A stretch of 64,000 bases of DNA from Streptomyces mobaraensis NBRC 13819 = DSM 40847 (GTDB taxonomy: Bacteria > Actinomycetota > Actinomycetes > Streptomycetales > Streptomycetaceae): assembly GCF_017916255.1 (NCBI RefSeq), contig NZ_CP072827.1, forward strand, positions 806,001 through 870,000. The letters are read 5' to 3'. Below the pieces are notes generated by a model, which was given only the letters and a program-made list of their open reading frames with translations, did not search any database and was not told where the DNA came from. A program made the position numbers and the translations under genes. Positions 17,256-25,164 of the stretch are shown here, piece after piece. Within the stretch, counting starts at the first letter, position 1. The number at the start of each line of letters is the position of its first letter.

Positions 17256-18983
17256 ATGGCCGTGGCGGAGGGGACGTCGAAGGACAGGGGCGGGGGCGGG
17301 GCCCGGATCTGGCTGCTGGCGCTGGGCATGTTCGCCATCGGGACGGACCTGTTCATCGTCTCGGGGCTGCTGCCCTCGATGGCGCGCGACCTGGGTCTGT
17401 CCACGGCGGCGGCCGGCCAGTCGGTGACGGTGTTCGCCCTCACCTACGCCGTCGCCGCACCGGTGCTGGCGGGTCTGACGTCGGCCGCCGACCGGAAGAC
17501 CGTGCTGGTGGTGGTGCTGATCGTGTTCGCGGCCGGGAACGCCCTGTCCGCCTTCGCGACGTCCTACGCCGTCCTGCTGCTCAGCCGGGCCGTCGCGGGC
17601 GCCGGTGCGGCGATCTACGCCTCGACCGCGTCGGCGGTGGCGGCCGGTATCACCCCGCCCGAACGGCGGGGACGCTCCCTGGCCGTCGTCTACGCGGGCA
17701 TGACCACGGCGATCGCCCTGGGCGTGCCGCTGGGCAGCGCGATCGGCGACTTCTCGTCCTGGCGCTGGGCGTTCGGCTTCGTCGCCCTGCTGTCCCTGGT
17801 AGCGCTGGCCGGGCTCTGGCCCGCCCTGCCGTCGGTACCGGGGCCGGGCGGGTCGGGGGTACGGCGGCGACTGGCCGTGTTCCGCGTCCGCCACGCGCCC
17901 GCGGCGCTGCTCGTCACGGCGTTCTGGGTGGTCGGGACCTTCGTCGTCTACACCTACCTCGGCGCCCTGTTCGACCGCGCCGGACACGTGGGGACGGGCC
18001 TGCGGCCGTGGCTGCTGCTGCTCTTCGGCGTCGGCGGCTTCGCCGGCGTGATGGCCGGCGGCCGGCTCGCGGACCGTGTCAATCCGCGTACCGCCCTCGC
18101 GACGTCCGTCGCCCTGCTCGCCGTCGTCCTCGCCGCCCTCTCCCCCGCCCTGCGCTCCCCCGCGGGCACGGCGGTCGCGCTCACCGCGTGGGGGTTCGCC
18201 CACTGGTGCGCCTTCCCGCTCATCCAGCACCGCCTGCTGCACATCGGCGGCCGGCACGGCGACATGCTCCTCGCCCTCAACCAGAGCGCCCTCTACCTGG
18301 GCCAGACCCTGGCCGGCGCCCTCGGCGGCCTCCTCGTGGGCGCGGGCCGGCTGGAGTCGCTGCCGTGGGCGGGGGCGGCGTTCGAACTGCTGGCGCTGCT
18401 GGTAGTGGTGGTGGGGGCAACGGGCGCGGCGCACCGCCGCCGCACAGGCCCCGCGCGCTCCGGGCAGCTCCCCGGAGCGGGCGCCCGCCGCGGACGCACG
18501 GGCGGGGGCCGGCTCCGCTCCCGCCGCATCCGCCCGCCCCACCCCAAGCGACGCGGGCCGGGCCCCCGCCGGCCCGGCCGACTGAGCGGCGCGGGCAGGC
18601 CGGCGCTGATGCGGCACGGCTCGGGGCGGGACGGCACGGGACGGGACGGCAGGGCACGGGACGGGACGGCACGAGACGGGACGGGACGAGACGGGACGGG
18701 ACGGCCGAGGTCTACGCCTGCGGCACCGGCTTCCGGAGCGTCTCGATCAGCGCCGAGACGCTGTGGTCGCGGTGGCCGTCGGCGATGGCCCGTTCGAGCA
18801 TCTCGTACATCGGAAGGTGCCACGACACGTCGATGTCGGCCTCCCGGCCGAGCTGGAGTTCATGGGCGACCGCCTGGTGGAAGATGCCGACGGTCGCCCG
18901 GGGCCGGGTGTAGTCGCCGCTGTCGATCTCCGCGGCGATGGCGGGCAGTTCGGACGCGATCATCTCCAGCCACTTGGTGGTGA
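17256..18983 (+). CDS. MFS drug exporter, C-terminus running on
   Basis: A DHA1-type major facilitator with twelve predicted membrane helices within about residues 15-395. It is probably a proton-driven exporter of a small toxic compound. Seen motifs are IGTDLFIVSGLLPSMARDLG in helix 1, LTSAADRKT after helix 2 (motif A region), and ERRGRSLAVVYAGMTTAIALGVPLGSAIGDFSSWRWAF (motif C region). Start ATG 17256 follows GGAGAGGGG. The transporter should end near 18440, yet the frame stays open for another 180 residues of Arg/Gly/Pro-rich sequence, through a GGGAC tandem repeat and 270 bases into the convergent dehydrogenase gene. The native stop was probably lost by a frameshift in the repeat-prone region, so the reported 3' end is unlikely to be functional. 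Confidence 0.85.
   Translation: MAVAEGTSKDRGGGGARIWLLALGMFAIGTDLFIVSGLLPSMARDLGLSTAAAGQSVTVFALTYAVAAPVLAGLTSAADRKTVLVVVLIVFAAGNALSAFATSYAVLLLSRAVAGAGAAIYASTASAVAAGITPPERRGRSLAVVYAGMTTAIALGVPLGSAIGDFSSWRWAFGFVALLSLVALAGLWPALPSVPGPGGSGVRRRLAVFRVRHAPAALLVTAFWVVGTFVVYTYLGALFDRAGHVGTGLRPWLLLLFGVGGFAGVMAGGRLADRVNPRTALATSVALLAVVLAALSPALRSPAGTAVALTAWGFAHWCAFPLIQHRLLHIGGRHGDMLLALNQSALYLGQTLAGALGGLLVGAGRLESLPWAGAAFELLALLVVVVGATGAAHRRRTGPARSGQLPGAGARRGRTGGGRLRSRRIRPPHPKRRGPGPRRPGRLSGAGRPALMRHGSGRDGTGRDGRARDGTARDGTGRDGTGRPRSTPAAPASGASRSAPRRCGRGGRRRWPVRASRTSEGATTRRCRPPGRAGVHGRPPGGRCRRSPGAGCSRRCRSPRRWRAVRTRSSPATWW
18625..18714. repeat. GGGAC/ACGGG tandem repeat
   Basis: About 90 bases consist almost only of ACGGG and ACGGC 5-mers (GGGACGGCACGGGACGGGAC and variants), between the end of the transporter core and the stop of the convergent reductase gene. 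Such runs change length easily and could explain the missing transporter stop codon. Confidence 0.8.
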
Positions 18984-19602
18984 ACCGCACCAGCGTGTCG
19001 GCCTTCAGGCCGCGCGCGGAGACCAGCGCGGCCCCCTGGAAGAAGCCGAGGAGGGCGGGCAGCAGGAGGCCGCCCACGGCCTGCTCGTAGAGGGCGGCCA
19101 GGTCCGGCTCGTCGCCGAGGTGGACGGTGTCCCCGCCCAGCACCCGCAGGGTCGCCTCGTACGCGTCGAACACCTCCCTGTCACCCCCGTAGTACAGCAG
19201 GGTGTCGGGCGCGCCGACGGCCGGCGGCACGTTCTTGACGGCGCCGTCCAGGAAGCGCGCTCCCCGCTCCCGCGCCCAGCCGGCCATCCGGCGGGCGCCC
19301 TCCGGCGTCCCCGTGTTGAGGGTGACCAACGCGCGCCCGGCCAGCTCGGCGGAGGCCGGCTCCAGAACCGCGCACGTGGCGTCGTACGTGGTCAGGCAGA
19401 CGACGACCAGCGGACTCGCGGCCACCGCCTCCCCGACGGCGAGGGCGTGCCGCGCCCCCTTGGCGACGAGGGGCGCGGCCTTCTCGCCGCTCCGGTTCCA
19501 CACGGTCGTCGGGTGCCCCGCCCCGAGGAACGCCTCGGCCAGCGCCGAACCCATCGCTCCCAGGCCGATGACGGTCACCGGTGTGCGGTCGTTCACAGAC
19601 AT
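18712..19602 (-). CDS. NAD(P)-binding imine reductase-like dehydrogenase
   Basis: A 296-residue protein of the 6-phosphogluconate/3-hydroxyisobutyrate dehydrogenase superfamily, closest in layout to imine reductases, which reduce cyclic C=N bonds with NADPH. The N-terminal Rossmann motif is VTVIGLGAMGSALAEAFL (residues 9-26). NRSGEKAAPL carries the Arg/Ser expected for NADPH. GTPEGARRMAGWA and YYGGDREVFDAYE complete the first domain, and the helical C-terminal half begins LAALYEQAVGGLLLPALLGFFQGAAL. Start ATG 19602. It is divergent from a HxlR regulator 137 bp away, a common arrangement for stress-inducible reductases, with a candidate operator between. Its stop lies at the edge of the tandem repeat. 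Confidence 0.87.
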   Translation of the reverse strand: MSVNDRTPVTVIGLGAMGSALAEAFLGAGHPTTVWNRSGEKAAPLVAKGARHALAVGEAVAASPLVVVCLTTYDATCAVLEPASAELAGRALVTLNTGTPEGARRMAGWARERGARFLDGAVKNVPPAVGAPDTLLYYGGDREVFDAYEATLRVLGGDTVHLGDEPDLAALYEQAVGGLLLPALLGFFQGAALVSARGLKADTLVRFTTKWLEMIASELPAIAAEIDSGDYTRPRATVGIFHQAVAHELQLGREADIDVSWHLPMYEMLERAIADGHRDHSVSALIETLRKPVPQA

Positions 19603-19687
19603 GTACTCAACTCCGCGCGTCGCATGGACAATTCGGCTCCATTCGGCCGTTGCCACTCCATGCTCCGTCCGGCACTGATGTTTCCTC

Positions 19688-19714
19688 AAGTACCGTCTAT
19701 TTTGTCGGGTACTT
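19688..19714. promoter_or_regulatory. Candidate HxlR operator
   Basis: Perfect 7-bp inverted repeat AAGTACC / GGTACTT with a 13-base spacer, so the arms are 20 bp apart centre to centre, two helical turns. It lies 25-52 bases before the HxlR start and 86 bases from the divergent reductase start. GTAC-containing palindromes suit dimeric HxlR winged-helix proteins. Confidence 0.6.
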
Positions 19715-19739
19715 ACCTACGAGTCAGTGCGGAGCGTTG

Positions 19740-20135
19740 ATGAGGAAGCGGACGTTCACCTGCGGGTTCGATGCCGCGCTGGCCGTCGTCGGCGGCAAGT
19801 GGAAAATTCTCATCCTCTGGGCGCTCCACTGCGAAGGACCGCTGCGCTTCGGAGCGCTGCGGCGTGCGGTCGACGGCATCAGCGAGCGCGTCCTGATCAA
19901 CCAGCTCAAGGAGATGGAAGCGAGTCAGCTGGTGCACCGCGAGGAGTTCCCCCAGGTGCCGCCGAAGGTGGAGTACTCGCTGACCGCGTTCGGCACGTCG
20001 CTCCTCGACGTCCTCATGCCACTCGGCGAATGGGGCACGGCCAACATGGAGCGCATCGCCTCGCTCGGCGCCGGTGGGTCCGGCGCCGGTGGGCGCGAGG
20101 AGGGTCCCCGTCCGACCGCGCCCTCGCCGAGGTGA
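19740..20135 (+). CDS. HxlR family transcriptional regulator
   Basis: A 131-residue winged-helix regulator. The HxlR core covers residues about 7-100: CGFDAALAVVGGKWKILILWAL with the family Cys at position 7, FGALRRAVDGISERVLINQLKEME (recognition helix region), then LVHREEFPQVPPKVEYSLTAFG (wing). The Cys near the N-terminus is the redox- or electrophile-sensing residue in related regulators. The Gly-rich tail after residue 105 is probably unstructured. ATG 19740 has GGAG upstream. It is divergent from the imine-reductase-like gene, which I infer it controls together with itself. Confidence 0.92.
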   Translation: MRKRTFTCGFDAALAVVGGKWKILILWALHCEGPLRFGALRRAVDGISERVLINQLKEMEASQLVHREEFPQVPPKVEYSLTAFGTSLLDVLMPLGEWGTANMERIASLGAGGSGAGGREEGPRPTAPSPR

Positions 20136-20336
20136 CGGCCGGGGGTGAGGGGCGGATGGGGGCGCTGGTGCGGCAGGCCGTGGGCTGAGGCCCGTCCTCT
20201 CCGACGGCCGAGGGGCCGGAGGCTCCGGGTTGCGGGGCCGGCGGGGCGGGCCGAGGCTGTCAGCAGGACCGGTGGCGGGGCGGGCGGGCCGGGAAGGGCC
20301 CACCGGAACGGGTCGGAGCCAGAAAGGACGCGAACC

Positions 20337-21281
20337 GTGGTCGATCCCGTACAGATCCTGTGGTCACCGGCCGGGGAGTCCATGCCCTCGCTGGGCTCGG
20401 ACGCGCTGGTCGACGTGCACGACGGCGATACGCCGAACATCCGCATGCCCGTCCGCATGCTGTCCGTCGACACCCCCGAGGTGACGGCGAAGTCCGCCGC
20501 GGGCGCCGCCAACGTGGACGAGAAGTTCAAGGAGCTCGCCGGGTGGATCGAGCAGGGCAAGGCGCCCATCTCGAAGGAGCTCGCCGAGTTCCTGCTGCCG
20601 AAGATCCGTACCGGTCACGCCGGCACACTGCAGTTCGAACAGGGCACCAAGGCAGCGCAGTTCAATACGGACAACATCAACAAGCGATTGACCGAGGGCG
20701 TTCCGGAGGGCAAACCCCCGCACGCCAAGCCGCGGCGGATCTTCATCCGCACGGCCGACTCGCCCTTCGACGACCACCACCGCCTGCTGGCCTACGTCGC
20801 CCCCGACTACTCGAAGGAGGAACGGGCCGCCCTCACCCGACGGCAGCGTTCCACCTTCAACTTCGACCTCATCGAATCCGGGTGGGCGGCCACGTTCATC
20901 ATCTACCCCTCCATCCCCGGGGAACTCGACCTTCCGATGACCCTGGAGGCCGCCGAGAAGGCCGTGAAGGGGAAGAAGGGCATCTGGAAGGAACCGGCCA
21001 CCCTGCTGGGGTACGAGTACCGGGCCCTGGAGAGGCTGCACGAGGTCACCCGGAAGATCGTCGACGGTACCCCGCTGCGCCCCGGCGAGTCCTTCTCCTG
21101 GCGCGAGCGCTACTGCGCCGACCTGCGTACCCGGGAACTCTTCGGCCCGGAGGACTACTTCAAGGTGCCGCCGGTGTACCGGCTGTGGTTCTGGCCGAAG
21201 GACGTCAACGAGGCGATCGGGCGACTCAACCTCGTCCCGTCACGGGAGTTGGGCGGCGGGCGGCGAGGCGGCGGAAGGTGA
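20337..21281 (+). CDS. SNase-fold (thermonuclease-like) protein
   Basis: A 314-residue soluble protein whose first half is a staphylococcal-nuclease-like OB fold. VDVHDGDTPNIRMPVRMLSVDTPEV (about residues 25-49) carries the Asp of DGDT, the Arg of VRML and the DTPE Asp/Glu that form the calcium and phosphate site in micrococcal nuclease. A later DHHRLLAYVA offers the second Arg. A long helical insertion (about 55-130) separates the halves. There is no signal peptide, unlike secreted thermonucleases, so it would act inside the cell or be released on lysis. The C-terminal 100 residues (YEYRALERLHEVTRKIVDG, YRLWFWPKDVNEAIGRLNL) match nothing I know. GTG 20337 follows GAAAGGA. Nuclease activity is inferred, not certain. 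Confidence 0.8.
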   Translation: MVDPVQILWSPAGESMPSLGSDALVDVHDGDTPNIRMPVRMLSVDTPEVTAKSAAGAANVDEKFKELAGWIEQGKAPISKELAEFLLPKIRTGHAGTLQFEQGTKAAQFNTDNINKRLTEGVPEGKPPHAKPRRIFIRTADSPFDDHHRLLAYVAPDYSKEERAALTRRQRSTFNFDLIESGWAATFIIYPSIPGELDLPMTLEAAEKAVKGKKGIWKEPATLLGYEYRALERLHEVTRKIVDGTPLRPGESFSWRERYCADLRTRELFGPEDYFKVPPVYRLWFWPKDVNEAIGRLNLVPSRELGGGRRGGGR

Positions 21282-21424
21282 ACGGGCCGCCGGGGCGGCG
21301 TCGGCGGGCCCGGGCGGCTTTTACCTTCCGGGTAATCGCTCTGCCCCACTCTCCCATTCCACACTGATGCGCAACCGCCCCAGCGGCGGCCCGCATCACG
21401 GATCAGTGGAAACAGGAGAGCGCC

Positions 21425-21880
21425 ATGAGCACCGCAACCCCCGCCACCCCCACCGAAACGACCGCCGCCACCCGGACCGTCGTCGAGGAGCTGCTCCGGC
21501 GGATGGCGGACGGAGACCCGGAGCGGATCGCGGAGTTGTACGCGGACGGCGCGGACTGGGCGTTCGACTGGCCGGCGGAGGAACTGGGCCGGGGGGAGAC
21601 GCCGTGGATCCGGGAGCGGTCGAGCCGGGCGGACGCGGCGGCGCACTACCGGGAGATCGGGGCGCACCACGTGCCGGAGGCGGCGGACACACGGATCGAG
21701 CGGGTGCTCGTCGACGGCACCGACGCCGTCGTCACCGGCGAACTGCGGCTGATGGCGCGGCCGACGGGACGGCGGTACCGTGCGCGGTTCGCGCTGCACC
21801 TGACGATGGAGGACGGGCTGGTGACGCGGCACCACGTGTACGAGGACAGCCTGGCCGTCGTCCGGGCGTTCGCGGGCTGA
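21425..21880 (+). CDS. SnoaL-like (NTF2 superfamily) protein
   Basis: A 151-residue protein with the NTF2/SnoaL alpha+beta barrel pattern: VVEELLRRMADGDPERIAELYADGADWAFDWP, then HYREIGAHHVPEAADTRIERVLVDGTDAVVTGELRL, and a last strand RYRARFALHLTMEDGLVTRHHVYEDSLAVVRAF. Members include polyketide cyclases, isomerases and many of unknown role; no cyclase context exists here. The start ATG has AGGAGAG seven bases upstream. It is a single gene, convergent with the kinase gene; the short region after it is full of GGCGTTCG repeats. Confidence 0.85.
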   Translation: MSTATPATPTETTAATRTVVEELLRRMADGDPERIAELYADGADWAFDWPAEELGRGETPWIRERSSRADAAAHYREIGAHHVPEAADTRIERVLVDGTDAVVTGELRLMARPTGRRYRARFALHLTMEDGLVTRHHVYEDSLAVVRAFAG

Positions 21881-22005
21881 GGGGCGTCGCGGGCTGACGG
21901 GCGTTCGGGCGGCGGGCGATCGGCCGGGGGGCCGAGCGGCCGGGGGCGTTCGGTCGGCGTTCGGCCGGTCGGCGTTCGCGGGCGGGCGTTCGCGGGCCGC
22001 GCGGT

Positions 22006-24591
22006 TCAGCCGGGCCCTCGGTGGCGAGCCGCGCGGGTCTGCTGCAGGGCGGCGACCTGGCGGTACAGCTCCGCCGCCTCCGCCGTGCGGCCGAGCTGCT
22101 GGAGGCAGCGGGCCTCGTCGTTGCGGCTGGCGAGCGCGTCGGGGTGGTCCGCGCCCAGGACGCGCTGGCGCGCCTGCGCGACGTCGCGGTACACGGCCAG
22201 GGCGTCCGTCCAGCGCCCCAGCCAGCCGAGGCCGACGGCCACCTCGCGGCGGCTGACCAGGGTGTCGGGATGGTCGGCACCGAGCACGCGCGCACGGATG
22301 GCGCAGACGTCGCGCGCCTCGGCGAGTGCCTCCTCCCAGCGGCCCAGCCGGCCGAGGTTGACGCCCATACCGTGCCGGGCGCGGAGGGTGTCCGGGTGGG
22401 CGGGGCCCTGGACGCGGGTGCGGTCCTCGATCAGCGCGCGGTACAGCTCCAGCGCCTCCGTGCTGCGCCCGAGGCGGCCCAGGCAGATGCCGGCCTCGTA
22501 GCGGGCGGCCAGGGTGTCCGGGTGGTCCGGGCCGAGGACGCGGGTGCGGGCCGCCGCCACCTCGCGGTACGTGCGGAGGGCGTCGCTCCACCGGTCGAGC
22601 TGGCCGAGCGTGTAGGCGACCTCGTAGCGGGTGACGAGGGTGTCGGGATGGTCCCCGCCCAGCACTCGGGCCCGCGCGGCGGCCACGTCGTGCGCCATGC
22701 GGTACGCCTCCTCCAGCAGGCCCAGTCTGCTGAGGCTGAAGGCGAGGTTGTGACCGCAGCGGAGGGTGTCGGGGTGGTCGGGGCCCATGATGCGTTCGCG
22801 GGCCGCCAGGACGTCCGCGTACACCTCCCGCGCCTCGAAGTGGCGGCCGAGCCGGCCGAGGACGTACGCCGTCTCCTGCCGTGCCGCGAGCGTGTCGGGG
22901 TGGTCGGGGCCGAGGGTGCGGGAGCGGGCCGAGGCGGTCCGGGCGAACTCGCGGAGCGCCTCCTCAGGGCGGCCGAGCCGGCTGAGCGAGAACGCGACCT
23001 CGTAGCGGCTGGCGAGGGTGTCGGGGTGGTCGGCGCCGAGCAGCCGCTCGCGCTCGGCGAGCACGGCGCGGTGCGTCTCGTCCGCCTCCGCCCAGCGCCC
23101 GGCGCGGCCGAGGCGGAGGCCGCCGCTGTGCCGGGCGGCGAGTTCGTCCAGCACGTCCGGGGGGACGGGGGCGGGCGCCGCCGGGGAGGGGCGTTCCGTC
23201 CCGGCGGAACCGGCGCCGGCGGAGAGCGGCGCTCCCGAGCCGGCGGACGACCGGCGCGGGTCGGCACCCGGCTCCCACGCGGGAGCGGTGGACGCGAGCC
23301 GGCCCGTGCCGCTCCCCCTGTCCTTCCGGCCGTCCTTCCGCGCGCTCCCGGGGACCGTCCAGGCTCCGGTCAGCACGGCGGAGGGGTCCGGCGGAAGCGC
23401 CGTGGCAGCGGTACCGGCCGCCTTCGAGCCGGTGGTCATGTGCCGTGCCCAGGCGGGGAGCCGGGGCGGCGGTTCGGACAGGCGGTGCGGGTGGGTGGGG
23501 GACGTGCCGTGGGTGCGGGAAGAACCGCCGCCGGCGTACGAGGTGTCGGCGGCGTAGGAGGTGCCGACGGCGTCCGACGTACGGGCGGCATACGAAGTAC
23601 CGACGGCGTCCGGCGTGCCGACAGCGTCCGACGTACGGGCGGCAAACGACGTACCGACGGCGTCCGAAGCGCCGACAGCGTCCGACGTGCCGGGGGCGTA
23701 CGCGATGACGGGCGCGTACGCGATGCCCCCCGCGTGCGTTCCGGGCCGCGCGCCGGTCAGCCGCCGCACCAGTTCCCCCGCGTCGTCGGGACGGTCGTCG
23801 GGCTCCTTGGCGAGCAGGTCGAGGACGACGTCCTCGAACACCGGCGGCAGCTCCGGGCGGAGGTCGCGCGGGGGCGTGGGCGGGGTGTCACGGTGGCCGA
23901 CGAGGACCGCCCAGGCGTCGTCCATGTCGAACGGCGGGGTGCCGGTGGCGATCTCGTACAGCACGCAGCCCAGCGAGTACAGGTCGCTCCGGTGGTCGAC
24001 GCTCCCCCCGCCGATCTGCTCGGGCGACATGTAGTGCGGGGTGCCCATGGCGATGCCGGTCCCCGTGAGCCGGGCCGTGAAGCCGATGTCGTGGCCCAGG
24101 CGCGCTATGCCGAAGTCGCATATCTTCACCGTGCCGTCGGTCAGCCGCATGATGTTGGCCGGTTTGAGGTCGCGGTGGACGATCCCCTGCCGGTGGGTGT
24201 ACGCGAGTGCGGCGCCCACCTGTTCGGCGATGTCGACGACTTCGGGGACGGGGAGCGGGTGCTGCTTGTTGTCCTCCAGGAGCTGGCTGAGGTTGCGCCC
24301 GTCAAGGAGCTCCATCACCAGGTACAGGACCCCGTCGCTCTCGCCGAAGTCGTGGACGACGGTGATGCCGCGGTGCTGGAGCGCCGCCGCGACGCGGGCC
24401 TCGCGGCGGAAGCGCTCCCGGAGCACCCGAAGGTAGGACGGTTCGTGCCGCGGTCCGAGCGGTTTGAGGCATTTGACGGCCACGTGCCGGCCCAGGGACT
24501 CGTCGCGGGCGCGCCACACCTCGCCCATGCCGCCCCGACCGATCCGGTCGAGCAGCTGGTACCGGCCCTGGATCAGCCTGGTCTCCGCCAT
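22006..24591 (-). CDS. Ser/Thr protein kinase fused to TPR repeats
   Basis: An 861-residue eukaryotic-type kinase without any membrane helix, so cytosolic. The kinase domain is at about residues 10-275: glycine loop RIGRGGMGEVW, catalytic Lys in VAVKCLK, loop HRDLKPANIM, DFGIAR, APE-like YMSPEQ. A low-complexity linker of near-repeats (GTSDAVG, TSYAART) covers about 290-365, then Pro/Ser-rich sequence to about 460. The C-terminal 400 residues hold about ten 42-residue TPR units of the kinesin-light-chain type, each with LGPDHPDTLAARYE..LGRLGR. The TPRs probably recruit substrates. Start ATG 24591 is just before the conserved METRLIQGRYQLLDR-like N-terminus; the frame is open upstream but overlaps a decayed gene. 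It is monocistronic. Confidence 0.9.
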   Translation of the reverse strand: MAETRLIQGRYQLLDRIGRGGMGEVWRARDESLGRHVAVKCLKPLGPRHEPSYLRVLRERFRREARVAAALQHRGITVVHDFGESDGVLYLVMELLDGRNLSQLLEDNKQHPLPVPEVVDIAEQVGAALAYTHRQGIVHRDLKPANIMRLTDGTVKICDFGIARLGHDIGFTARLTGTGIAMGTPHYMSPEQIGGGSVDHRSDLYSLGCVLYEIATGTPPFDMDDAWAVLVGHRDTPPTPPRDLRPELPPVFEDVVLDLLAKEPDDRPDDAGELVRRLTGARPGTHAGGIAYAPVIAYAPGTSDAVGASDAVGTSFAARTSDAVGTPDAVGTSYAARTSDAVGTSYAADTSYAGGGSSRTHGTSPTHPHRLSEPPPRLPAWARHMTTGSKAAGTAATALPPDPSAVLTGAWTVPGSARKDGRKDRGSGTGRLASTAPAWEPGADPRRSSAGSGAPLSAGAGSAGTERPSPAAPAPVPPDVLDELAARHSGGLRLGRAGRWAEADETHRAVLAERERLLGADHPDTLASRYEVAFSLSRLGRPEEALREFARTASARSRTLGPDHPDTLAARQETAYVLGRLGRHFEAREVYADVLAARERIMGPDHPDTLRCGHNLAFSLSRLGLLEEAYRMAHDVAAARARVLGGDHPDTLVTRYEVAYTLGQLDRWSDALRTYREVAAARTRVLGPDHPDTLAARYEAGICLGRLGRSTEALELYRALIEDRTRVQGPAHPDTLRARHGMGVNLGRLGRWEEALAEARDVCAIRARVLGADHPDTLVSRREVAVGLGWLGRWTDALAVYRDVAQARQRVLGADHPDALASRNDEARCLQQLGRTAEAAELYRQVAALQQTRAARHRGPG

Positions 24592-24749
24592 CCCCGCCCC
24601 GCCGCCCCCGTCGTTGCCTCCGCGCCGCCCCCGGCCTCCCCCAAGTATGGCGGCCCTGCCCAACGGCTTGTAGGGCGGCGGGACCGCGAGAGGCGGCACG
24701 AAGACGGAAGGCCCGCCGAGGACGAGGTCGGCGTCGTGTCGTAGGCGGC

Positions 24750-25101
24750 GGAGCCGGGAATGGCCGCCGCGCCCAGCGCGCCAGCGCACTTGGTGGAACT
24801 CCAGGTGTCCCGGACGGCGCCGCCCACGGTCTCCTTCGTCTTGTCCCACCACTTTGGGGTCGGCGACGACGGGGTATTACGGCGTCCCCTGTGGCGGTGC
24901 CGGCCTCCGCGTCCCCGGTGGAGCGCCGGGGGATCGTGGTGCCCGGGGTGGGGGCCGGGGCGATGTCGGCGGTGCCGGTGGCCTTCTCGACCTCAACCGC
25001 CGTCCGCTGTCGGCGAAGGCGGCGGGGGTGGCCCCGAGGGTGAGTGCGGTCGCGCTGATGGTGGCGACGATCCCGCCGGCTTTGCGTTGACGGCCATCCA
25101 T
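24750..25101 (-). pseudogene. Remnant of a secreted protein gene (two frameshifts)
   Basis: A good ribosome site (GAAGG) and ATG at 25101 open a clear signal peptide, MDGRQRKAGGIVATISATAL then TLGATPAAFADS. After this the frame turns into Arg/Pro nonsense. A shifted frame continues sensibly (VEVEKATGTADIAPAPTPGTT, STGDAEAGTATGDAV), and a second shift gives WWDKTKETVGGAVRDTW and SSTKCAGALGAAAIPGSAAYD near 24750. I read this as a short exported protein gene broken by two frameshifts; the family is not recognisable. It fills most of the 570-base stretch between the kinase start and the oxidoreductase stop. Confidence 0.55.
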
Positions 25102-25164
25102 GGAGACCCTTCCGAGGCGCATGCGCAAGGTTCCGGCGCAGTCAGCGGGGTGCCGCCCCACGCG

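Noticed and set aside
21881..22005. GGCGTTCG tandem copies as a mobile-element end or origin
   Set aside because: Short, irregular copies in a convergent intergenic region, without inverted repeats, target duplications or associated genes.
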